Positions 33,970 through 41,340 of a DNA stretch of 64,000 nucleotides are shown one piece after another. Source of the DNA: Solirubrobacteraceae bacterium (GTDB taxonomy: Bacteria > Actinomycetota > Thermoleophilia > Solirubrobacterales > Solirubrobacteraceae); NCBI GenBank assembly GCA_024711025.1, contig JANJTP010000051.1, positions 1-64,000 of the forward strand, read 5' to 3'. Each line of letters opens with the position of its first letter. The stretch's first letter is position 1. The notes below the pieces were generated by a model. It made no database searches, was not told where the DNA came from, and saw only the letters and a list, made by a program, of their open reading frames with translations. A program made the position numbers and the translations under genes.

Positions 33970-35040
33970 ATGAGCGAGCCGCTGCTCTCGCTGAGAGCGG
34001 TCGTGAAGCGCTTCGGCGAGGTCGACGCCGTCGCAGGCGTCGACCTCGACGTCCCGCGCGGCGCGTTCCTGACGCTGCTCGGGCCGTCCGGGAGCGGCAA
34101 GACCACCTGCCTCAACATGATCGCCGGCTTCGAGCGTCCCGACGCCGGGGAGATCGTGCTGGGCGGGGAGCGCATCAACGAGCTGCCGCCGCACCGGCGG
34201 CAGCTCAACACGGTGTTCCAGGGCTATGCGCTGTTCCCGCACCTGAACGTCGGTGACAACGTCGCCTTCGGCCTGCGGATGAAGCGCACGCCGAAGGACG
34301 AGATCCGCGCGCGCGTCGCCGAGGCGCTGGAGACCGTCCAGATGGCCCCGATGGCCGACCGGCCCGTCGACAAGCTGTCGGGCGGCCAGCAGCAGCGGGT
34401 CGCGCTCGCCCGCGCGCTCGTCAACCGCCCGCAGCTCGTGCTGCTCGACGAGCCGCTGTCCGCGCTCGACGCTCAGCTCCGCAAGTCGATGCAGGTCGAG
34501 CTGAAGCGCATCCAGGAGGCGGTCGGGCTGACGTTCGTGTATGTCACGCACGACCAGGAGGAGGCCCTGGTCATGTCCGACCTCGTCTGTGTGATGAACG
34601 CCGGACGGATCGTGCAGCTGGGGCCGCCGGACGAGCTCTATCACCGCCCGGTCAGCCGCTTCGTGGCGGGCTTCATCGGCCGCAACAACTTCCTGACCGG
34701 CGACCTCGTGCACGACGGCGGGCGCGTCTACCTCGCGCTCGGCGATGGCGTCCGCCTGCCGCTGGAGGACGCTGCGCAGCCCGCTGGGCCGGTGGTCGTC
34801 GCCGTCCGGCCGGAGCGGCTGGCGATCACCGACTCGGCGGCCGACGACACGCTGGCGGCGACCGTCCGCGGCACGCGCTTCCTCGGCGACCGCGTCGAGG
34901 CCGACGTCGAGCTCGAGTGCGGTGGGACCCTGTCGCTGTTCGTCAACGGACGCCCCGTCGAGGCCGCCGAGCGTGTGCACGTGCGCGTGCCCGCCGGGCA
35001 CTGCTCGATCCTGCGCGCGGACGACCACGGGCGGCCGTGA
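33970..35040 (+). CDS. ABC transporter ATP-binding protein, PotA type
   Basis: 356 residues. Walker A LGPSGSGKTTCL, Q-loop FQGYALFPHLNV, signature LSGGQQQRVALARAL and Walker B VLLDEPLSALD are intact, and a C-terminal TOBE domain (VVVAVRPERLAI) marks the CUT1/POPT group. GTG 33955 is an in-frame alternative start. Stop overlaps the next start (GTGA). Confidence 0.92.
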   Translation: MSEPLLSLRAVVKRFGEVDAVAGVDLDVPRGAFLTLLGPSGSGKTTCLNMIAGFERPDAGEIVLGGERINELPPHRRQLNTVFQGYALFPHLNVGDNVAFGLRMKRTPKDEIRARVAEALETVQMAPMADRPVDKLSGGQQQRVALARALVNRPQLVLLDEPLSALDAQLRKSMQVELKRIQEAVGLTFVYVTHDQEEALVMSDLVCVMNAGRIVQLGPPDELYHRPVSRFVAGFIGRNNFLTGDLVHDGGRVYLALGDGVRLPLEDAAQPAGPVVVAVRPERLAITDSAADDTLAATVRGTRFLGDRVEADVELECGGTLSLFVNGRPVEAAERVHVRVPAGHCSILRADDHGRP

Positions 35041-35951
35041 GCGCGATCGACCACTCTCCGGCCGGCCGGCTGTCGGCGGCCAGGCGGACGAGGCGCGCCG
35101 GGCCCGCTCGCTCGCGCACGCTCGCCCTGTTCGGCGGGCCGGGGGCGGTCTGGCTGGCGCTCTTCATCCTGATCCCCTACGCGGGGATCCTCGTCTTCTC
35201 CTTCTGGCGCACCGACTTCGCCAACCTGATCCCGGCGTTCACGCTGGACAACCTCCACCGGGCGCTGACCGACGAGGTGGTGCGCAACGTCCTGCTGCGG
35301 ACGCTGTGGATCGCGCTGGCCGTCACCGCGGTGACCTTCGTCGTCGCGTTCCCGCTGGCGTACCTGGGCGCCTTCTACGTGAAGCGCAAGCGCCTCTTCG
35401 TCTTCCTCGTCGTGGCGCCGATGTGGGTCTCCTACATCGTGCGGCTCTACTCGTGGCGGCTGCTGCTCGGCTCCGACGGCGTGCTCAACAAGGCGCTGAT
35501 CGGCGCCGGGGTGATCGACCACCCGCTCGAGTTCCTGCTGTTCTCGCCGTGGGCGGTCATCCTGACGCTCAGCTACGTCTACCTGCCGTTCATGTTCATC
35601 TCGCTGTTCAGCGTGCTGGACGGGCTCGACAAGTCGCTGATGCGCGCCGCCGGCGATCTCTACGCCGCCCCGGCGCGGCGCTTCGCCCGGGTGACGATCC
35701 CGCTCTCCAAGCCGGGCATCGCCGCCGGCGTCATGATGGTCTTCCCGCTGGCCTTCGGCGACTACATCGCTCCCGGGCTCGTCGGCGGCACGGGCGGGCA
35801 GATGTTCGCCAACCTCGTCCAGAACCAGTTCGGGACGACGTTCAACTACCCGTTCGGCGCGGCGCTGGCGGTCGTCCTGCTCGCGATCGTGATGGCAGTG
35901 CTGTGGCTGCTCGAGCGGTGGCGGCGCGTCGAGGACGTGAGGGTCTTCTGA
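35037..35951 (+). CDS. ABC transporter permease, PotB type
   Basis: 304 residues from GTG 35037. Six membrane segments; the cytoplasmic ATPase-contact loop is DKSLMRAAGDLYAAPARRFARVTIPLSKPG (EAA-like motif, residues about 200-225). Starts within the stop of the ATPase gene and ends in TGATG with the next permease. Confidence 0.91.
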   Translation: MSAIDHSPAGRLSAARRTRRAGPARSRTLALFGGPGAVWLALFILIPYAGILVFSFWRTDFANLIPAFTLDNLHRALTDEVVRNVLLRTLWIALAVTAVTFVVAFPLAYLGAFYVKRKRLFVFLVVAPMWVSYIVRLYSWRLLLGSDGVLNKALIGAGVIDHPLEFLLFSPWAVILTLSYVYLPFMFISLFSVLDGLDKSLMRAAGDLYAAPARRFARVTIPLSKPGIAAGVMMVFPLAFGDYIAPGLVGGTGGQMFANLVQNQFGTTFNYPFGAALAVVLLAIVMAVLWLLERWRRVEDVRVF

Positions 35952-36754
35952 TGGCGGGCCGCCGTCCACGCGGGCTGTGGGTGTTCGCCGCCCTCGCGCT
36001 CGTCTTCGTCTACGCGCCGATCGCCGTGATGGTCCTGTTCTCGTTCAACACGACCGAGATCGCGGTCTGGCCGATGCGCGGCTTCACCTTCGACTGGTAC
36101 GGCGAGATGGTGCAGTCCGAGAAGATCCGCGCCGCCTTCCTGCTGTCGGTTCGCGTGGCGCTGATCGCAACCCTCGTCGCCGGGGTCCTGGGGACGACCC
36201 TCGCCTACGCCGCTCACCGCTTCAGGTTCCCCGGCAAGCGGCTGCTGCAGCGGATCGTCCTGATGCCGCTCGTCGTGCCCGGCGTCGTGACGGGCATCGC
36301 GCTGCTGACGGTCTTCGACCAGATCCAGGTCCAGCTCTCGGTCACGACGATCGTCCTCGGGCACATCACGTTCCTGATCGCCGTCTTCTTCACGACGGTG
36401 TTCGCACGGCTGCAGGGCCTCGGCACGCACATCGAGCGCGCGGCTATGGACCTGGGCGCGTCGGAGGCGCGCGCGTTCTTCGTCGCCGTCCTGCCGAACC
36501 TCAGGACGACGCTGATCGGCGCCGCCGTGATCGCGTTCACCCTGTCGTTCGACGAGATCGCCGTGACGTTCTTCCTGACCGGCACGCAGAACACCGTTCC
36601 GATGCTGATCTACTCGATGCTGCGGACCGGGCTGACTCCGACGGTCAACGCGCTGGCGACGACCTCGCTGCTGATCTCGCTCGTCCCGATCGCCGTCGCG
36701 GCGGCGGTCGGCGCGCGGATCGCCCGCGAGGGCCGGGCGGAGGTGCTGCCGTGA
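35951..36754 (+). CDS. ABC transporter permease, PotC type
   Basis: 267 residues. Six membrane segments and the EAA-like loop IERAAMDLGASEARAFFVAVLP. Translation is coupled to the upstream permease and to the downstream cupin (GTGA). Confidence 0.91.
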   Translation: MAGRRPRGLWVFAALALVFVYAPIAVMVLFSFNTTEIAVWPMRGFTFDWYGEMVQSEKIRAAFLLSVRVALIATLVAGVLGTTLAYAAHRFRFPGKRLLQRIVLMPLVVPGVVTGIALLTVFDQIQVQLSVTTIVLGHITFLIAVFFTTVFARLQGLGTHIERAAMDLGASEARAFFVAVLPNLRTTLIGAAVIAFTLSFDEIAVTFFLTGTQNTVPMLIYSMLRTGLTPTVNALATTSLLISLVPIAVAAAVGARIAREGRAEVLP

Positions 36755-37125
36755 GCGTGGGCCTGCCGGCGGCATCGCTGCTGCGCCCGTCGGAGCTGCC
36801 CTGGGGCGAGCTCGGTGCCGGGGGCGGCGTCTCGCGTGTGTGTCGGGTGATCACGAGCGAGCACTCCGACACGCTCGGCGCCGGCCTGTGCCTGTTCGAG
36901 CGCTGCAGCTTCCCGTGGCGGCTCACGTACGACGAGTGCGTCCACGTGCTCGAGGGCGAGATGGAGGTGGAGGTGGAAGGGGAGAGCCTGCGCGCCGGAG
37001 CCGGCGACGTCGTGTTCCTCAGGGCGGGCAGCCAGGTGACCTACCGGTTCGGGGAGCGCTGCCGGCTCTTCTACGCCACCTATCCGGTGAACTGGGACGA
37101 GCTGCTGGAGGTGGACGGTGGCTGA
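36751..37125 (+). CDS. Small cupin protein (EutQ-like)
   Basis: 124 residues, one cupin barrel: WRLTYDECVHVLEGEMEVEV and GDVVFLRAGSQVTYRF. The first cupin motif lacks the usual His pair (has CVH), so metal binding is doubtful. EutQ-type cupins occur in amine-degradation operons; here the role may be sugar- or amine-intermediate handling, but this is not established. Confidence 0.78.
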   Translation: MSVGLPAASLLRPSELPWGELGAGGGVSRVCRVITSEHSDTLGAGLCLFERCSFPWRLTYDECVHVLEGEMEVEVEGESLRAGAGDVVFLRAGSQVTYRFGERCRLFYATYPVNWDELLEVDGG

Positions 37126-37879
37126 GCGTCCGACGATCGGGCTGACCGGCGGTGCGGCGCACGTGCCGATCCCGGAGGGGCGGCTCGACGCCCACTACGT
37201 CGGTCGCGCCTACACCGCCGCCATCTGGCGGGCCGGCGGGTCGCCGATCGTGCTGCCCGCCGTCGACGGTGCGGGCGCCGACCTGGCGCGGGCCCAGCTC
37301 GAAGGCGTCGACGGGCTCGTGCTGTCCGGCGGCGTCGACATCGGCCCCGAGGCGTACGGCGCCGACTGGCCGCCCGTGCAGCCCGTCGACGAGGACCGCG
37401 ATCGGCTGGAGGTGGAGCTCGTCCGGGAGGCCGTTCGGCGCGGCATGCCCGTGCTCGGCATCTGCCGCGGGATGCAGATGATCAACGTGGCCTTCGGCGG
37501 CACGCTGCACCGGCATGTCGCGCACGACGACGTCGAGGCCCGCAGCGAGGACACGTTCGACGGCGTCAGGCGCCACGTCATCCCGCTGCTGCCGAACAGC
37601 CTGGTGCGTCGCGTCATGGGTCGGGACAGCGTCGAGATCCTCTGCCTGCACCATCAGGCGCCGGCGCTGATAGGCGCCGGCCTCACCGTCGGCGCGCGGG
37701 CCGCGGATGGGATCGTCGAGTCGGTGGAGGGCGAGGGCGACGGGTTCCTGCTCGGGGTCCTCTGGCATCCCGAGCACATGTACGAGAGCTCGCCGCTGCA
37801 GGATCGGCCCTACAAGGCGCTGGTCGCCGCGGCGCTCGCGCGACGCGTCGATCGCTCGGCGGTCGGGGAGCCGGCATGA
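37118..37879 (+). CDS. Class I glutamine-amidotransferase-like hydrolase, PuuD/gamma-Glu-GABA hydrolase type
   Basis: 253 residues from GTG 37118, overlapping the cupin gene by eight bases. The triad is C116 in GICRGMQM, H217 and E219 in WHPEH. DGLVLSGGVDIGPEAYG is the oxyanion region of peptidase C26. It should split the gamma-glutamyl bond formed by the GS-like ligase and return glutamate. Confidence 0.88.
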   Translation: MAERPTIGLTGGAAHVPIPEGRLDAHYVGRAYTAAIWRAGGSPIVLPAVDGAGADLARAQLEGVDGLVLSGGVDIGPEAYGADWPPVQPVDEDRDRLEVELVREAVRRGMPVLGICRGMQMINVAFGGTLHRHVAHDDVEARSEDTFDGVRRHVIPLLPNSLVRRVMGRDSVEILCLHHQAPALIGAGLTVGARAADGIVESVEGEGDGFLLGVLWHPEHMYESSPLQDRPYKALVAAALARRVDRSAVGEPA

Positions 37880-39120
37880 GCGACGTCCAGAGGCTCGCGC
37901 CGGCTCCGCCGCGGCCGCCGCAGGCGGTGCGTCGCCCGCCGCTCGACGGGATCCGCGTTGCGGACTTCTCGCGCATCTTCGCGGGCCCGCTGTGCTCGAT
38001 GACGCTCGGCGACCTCGGCGCCGACGTCGTGAAGGTCGAGCCGCCGGGCGGCGACGAGGCGCGCGGCTTCGGGCCGCCCTGGCTGGGCGGTGAGGGCATG
38101 AACTTCATGGCGCTGAACCGCAACAAGCGGTCGATCGCGCTCGACCTGAAGTCCGCCGGCGGACGAGAGGCGGCGCTGCGGCTGGCCGCCGAGGCGGACA
38201 TCGTGATCGAGAACTTCCGCCCCGGGGTGGCCGAGCGCCTCGGCATCGGCTGGGAGGAGCTCTCGGCGGCGAACCCCGGGCTGCTCTACTGCTCGATCTC
38301 CGGCTTCGGCCGCAGGGGTCCGAACAGCGCCCGGCCGGCGCTCGACCTCGTGCTCCAGGGGGCGTCGGGGGTCCTCGATCGTCAGGGTCGGGGCGGACCC
38401 CCGCAGATGGTCGTGATCACCATCGCCGACTGCTACGCCGCGGCGCTGGCCGTCCAGGCGCTGCTCGCCGCGCTGATCGCGCGAAGCCGGGACGGCATCG
38501 GCCAGCGGGTCGAGGTGACGCTCTACGAGGCGATGCTCGCGGCGCAGGCGTATCGCATCGTCTCGCCGGCCGGCGACGAGCCGCAGCTTCCGGCCGCCTC
38601 CGACATCGCGCCCTACGGCGCGTTCGAGACGGTCGACGGCTGGATCACGTTGGCGATCGTCACCGATCGCTCGTGGGATGCGTTCTGCCGCTCGCTCGAC
38701 CTCGACGAGCTCGGCGCCGATGCGCGTCTGGCGACGAACGCGGGGCGCGTCGAGCACCAGGACGAGGTCGTCGCCAGGGTGGCCTCGGCGCTGCGCGGGC
38801 AATCGACGCGTGAGCTGCTCGGCACGCTCGAGGCCGCCGGCGTGCCGTGCGGCCCCGTCACGCGGGTCGAGGACCTGTTCTTCGACGAGCACGTGCTCGA
38901 GAACGAGATCATCGTCGAGCTCGAGCACCCGAGCGCCGGCCGGATGTGGACGCTCGGCGTCCCGTTCGCGATGGCCGGCACGCCGCTCAGCATCCGCCGC
39001 CCGGCGCCGCGGCTGGGTGAGCACTCCCGCGAGGTTCTGGCCGAGCTCGGCTACGACGAGGGTCACATCGACCGGGTCCTGCGCGAGACCGCCCCCGTCG
39101 GGGATCTCGAGGGAGCTTGA
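37876..39120 (+). CDS. CaiB/BaiF-type CoA transferase (class III)
   Basis: 414 residues. The catalytic Asp is D157 in PALDLVLQGASGV; the N-terminal IRVADFSRIFAGPLCSMTLGDLGADVVKVE and NRNKRSIALDLK bind CoA. It transfers CoA between carboxylic acids. Its start overlaps the PuuD-like stop (ATGA), so it is the last gene of the gntR-side transcript. An acid from this pathway is thus activated to a CoA ester. Confidence 0.9.
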   Translation: MSDVQRLAPAPPRPPQAVRRPPLDGIRVADFSRIFAGPLCSMTLGDLGADVVKVEPPGGDEARGFGPPWLGGEGMNFMALNRNKRSIALDLKSAGGREAALRLAAEADIVIENFRPGVAERLGIGWEELSAANPGLLYCSISGFGRRGPNSARPALDLVLQGASGVLDRQGRGGPPQMVVITIADCYAAALAVQALLAALIARSRDGIGQRVEVTLYEAMLAAQAYRIVSPAGDEPQLPAASDIAPYGAFETVDGWITLAIVTDRSWDAFCRSLDLDELGADARLATNAGRVEHQDEVVARVASALRGQSTRELLGTLEAAGVPCGPVTRVEDLFFDEHVLENEIIVELEHPSAGRMWTLGVPFAMAGTPLSIRRPAPRLGEHSREVLAELGYDEGHIDRVLRETAPVGDLEGA

Positions 39121-39143
39121 CAGCATGATAGATTGTATATTGT
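39117..39143 (+). promoter_or_regulatory. Promoter in front of the carboxylase genes
   Basis: TTGACA (39117-39122) overlaps the end of the CoA-transferase gene; TATTGT (39138-39143) is a possible -10 at 15 bp. The spacing is short, which fits a regulated promoter. Confidence 0.45.
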
Positions 39144-39147
39144 GGCT
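39122..39147 (+). promoter_or_regulatory. Putative GntR operator, site 2
   Basis: Matches the element at the gntR promoter (30709-30684, minus strand) at 18 of 26 positions, core TAGATTGT-NN-ATT. It lies between the -35 and -10 region of this promoter. The AT-rich block stands out from its GC-rich surroundings. Confidence 0.5.
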
Positions 39148-39168
39148 AATGACCAGGGGAGCAAGCAG

Positions 39169-41304
39169 GTGAGCGCAAGGCATGAGCCGCGGGTCCTCGC
39201 GATCGACGCCGGCGGCACGATGACCGACACGTTCATCGTCGACCGGCGAGGCGACTTCGTCGTCGGAAAGGCGCAGACGACGCCCTCGGAGGAGGCCGTC
39301 GGCTTCATGTCCTCGGCGTGCGACGCGCTGGCCTACTGGGATCTCACGCCCGAGCAGGCGTTCCCGGGCATCGTCGCCGGCGTCTTCTCCGGGACGGCGA
39401 TGCTCAACCGCCTGCTCGAGCGCAAGGGCCGCCGCGTCGGCTGCATCGTCTCGGGCGGCCTCGAGGACTACTTCCGCTTCGAGCGCGGCGTCCAGACGTG
39501 GCTCGGGATGTCGTACGCGGACCGCCTGCACGTCATCACCCATCACCACAACGAGCCGCTCGTGCCGATGTCGCGCATGCGCAGCGTGCGTGGCCGCATC
39601 GACGTCTTCGGCGACGAGGCGATCCCGCTGTACGACGACGAGGCGCGCGTGGCCGTCGGCGAGCTGCTGGACCAGGACGTCGAGGGGATCGTCGTCTGCC
39701 TGCTGCACAGCTATCGCAACCCCGCCCACGAGGAGCGCGTCCGCGACATCGCGCTCGAGGTCAAGACCGAGCGGGGGCTCAACGGCGAGGTCCCGATCTT
39801 CCTGTCGTCGGAGCTCTACCCGATGCGCCGCGACTTCCCGCGGCTCAACTCGACGCTGATCGAGGCATACGCGGCGGAGCCCTCGCGCGGTCAGCTCGCG
39901 AAGGTCGCGGGTCGCTGCGCCGATGCGGGGGCCGGCTTCGAGCTGCGGGTCATGGCCTCGCACGGCGGCACGATCTCGATCGACGCCAAGGAGCTCGCCC
40001 GCACGCTCGTCTCGGGGCCGATCGGCGGCGTCGTCGGCGCGCGCCACCTCGCGCGTGAGCGGGGCACCCCGAACCTCGTCTGCTCTGACATCGGCGGGAC
40101 GAGCTTCGACCTCGCCCTCGTGACCGACGGCGAGGTCACGATCAACCAGACGCCTGAGATCGGGCGCTTCCTGCTGAACCTCCCGATGGTCGACATCGAG
40201 TCGATCGGAGCCGGGACGGGCTCCCTGGTGCGGATCGACCCCAACTCGAACCGGCCCGAGATCGGCCCCGAGTCGGCCGGCTCGCGGATCGGCGTCAGCT
40301 GGCCGGAGGGCGGCGTCGACACGGTCACGGTCACGGACGTCAACCTCGTCCTGGGGCGCCTCAACCCGTCGTACTTCCTCGGCGGGCAGGTGGAGCTCGA
40401 CGTGGAGCGCGCTCGCCACGAGGTGGAGCGTCAGATCGCGCGCCCGCTCGGGCTGAGCGTCGAGGACGCGGCGGGCGGGATCCTCGAGCTCTTCGAGGAG
40501 CAGCTGCGGCTCGCGGCGCTCGCCAAGGTGCTCGGCAGGGGCTACGCGCCGGTCGACTACGCCCTGCTCTGCTACGGCGGCGGCGGACCGCTGCACGTCG
40601 CCGGCTACACGGAGGGCATCCCCTACTCGGACGTGCTCGTCCCGACGTGGGCCGCGGGGTTCTCGGCGTACGGCTGCGCCTGCGCCGACCACGAGTACCG
40701 ATACGACCTCACGACCGACATCGCGATCGCGTCCGACGTCGCACCCGACGACGCCGAGCGCGCCGCACGCGAGCTGGAGACGGCCTGGGCGACGCTGCGC
40801 GAGCGGGTCGCCGCCGAGTTCGCCAAGTCGGGGATCGCCCCGGGCCTCGTCGACTACAGGCACCTCGTGCGGATGCAGTACGCCGGCCAGCTGAACGACA
40901 TCGAGGTCGTCGCCTCCGGCAGCGGCGCGAAGCTCGTCGCGTCCGTCGTCTCCGGGTTCGAGGAGGCGTACGGGAAGGTCTACGCACGATCCGCCCGCTC
41001 GCCGGAGCTCGGCTACGTCGTCACGTCGGCGATCGTCACCGGCTCGGTCCCCGTCGAGAAGCCGGCGCTTCCCTTCGAGGACGAGGCGACCTGCGCACCG
41101 GAGCCCAAGGAGCACCGCAGCGCCTGGTGGTCGGCGAGGCACGGCTTCGTCACCACGCCGGTCTTCGAGCAGGACGACCTTCGCGCGGGACACCGGATCG
41201 AGGGGCCGGCGGTCGTCGAGGCGCCGTCGACCACATTCGTCGTGCCGCCCGGGCGCACGGCGTACCTGGACCGCAACCGCATCTTCCACCTGTCGGCCGG
41301 ATAG
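39169..41304 (+). CDS. Hydantoinase A/oxoprolinase-family ATPase subunit (acetone-carboxylase beta-like)
   Basis: 711 residues from GTG 39169, seven bases after AGGGGAG. N-terminal ATP-binding part: VLAIDAGGTMTDTFIV. Central actin-like core: VCSDIGGTSFDLALVTDGEV and PMVDIESIGAGTGSLVRID, typical of HyuA/AcxA. Length equals the beta subunit of acetone carboxylase (about 717). Together with the next gene it forms an ATP-dependent enzyme that either carboxylates a ketone or opens a cyclic amide. Confidence 0.87.
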   Translation: MSARHEPRVLAIDAGGTMTDTFIVDRRGDFVVGKAQTTPSEEAVGFMSSACDALAYWDLTPEQAFPGIVAGVFSGTAMLNRLLERKGRRVGCIVSGGLEDYFRFERGVQTWLGMSYADRLHVITHHHNEPLVPMSRMRSVRGRIDVFGDEAIPLYDDEARVAVGELLDQDVEGIVVCLLHSYRNPAHEERVRDIALEVKTERGLNGEVPIFLSSELYPMRRDFPRLNSTLIEAYAAEPSRGQLAKVAGRCADAGAGFELRVMASHGGTISIDAKELARTLVSGPIGGVVGARHLARERGTPNLVCSDIGGTSFDLALVTDGEVTINQTPEIGRFLLNLPMVDIESIGAGTGSLVRIDPNSNRPEIGPESAGSRIGVSWPEGGVDTVTVTDVNLVLGRLNPSYFLGGQVELDVERARHEVERQIARPLGLSVEDAAGGILELFEEQLRLAALAKVLGRGYAPVDYALLCYGGGGPLHVAGYTEGIPYSDVLVPTWAAGFSAYGCACADHEYRYDLTTDIAIASDVAPDDAERAARELETAWATLRERVAAEFAKSGIAPGLVDYRHLVRMQYAGQLNDIEVVASGSGAKLVASVVSGFEEAYGKVYARSARSPELGYVVTSAIVTGSVPVEKPALPFEDEATCAPEPKEHRSAWWSARHGFVTTPVFEQDDLRAGHRIEGPAVVEAPSTTFVVPPGRTAYLDRNRIFHLSAG

Positions 41305-41340
41305 CCGACGCCAGACGACGAGTACGGAGGGCAGACGAGC

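Noticed and set aside
37810-41289. 1159-codon open frame on the minus strand
   Set aside because: It lies exactly opposite the CoA-transferase and HyuA-like genes, which have clear family motifs. Its own sequence is Arg/Asp/Val-rich with no domain, a usual effect of very high GC.
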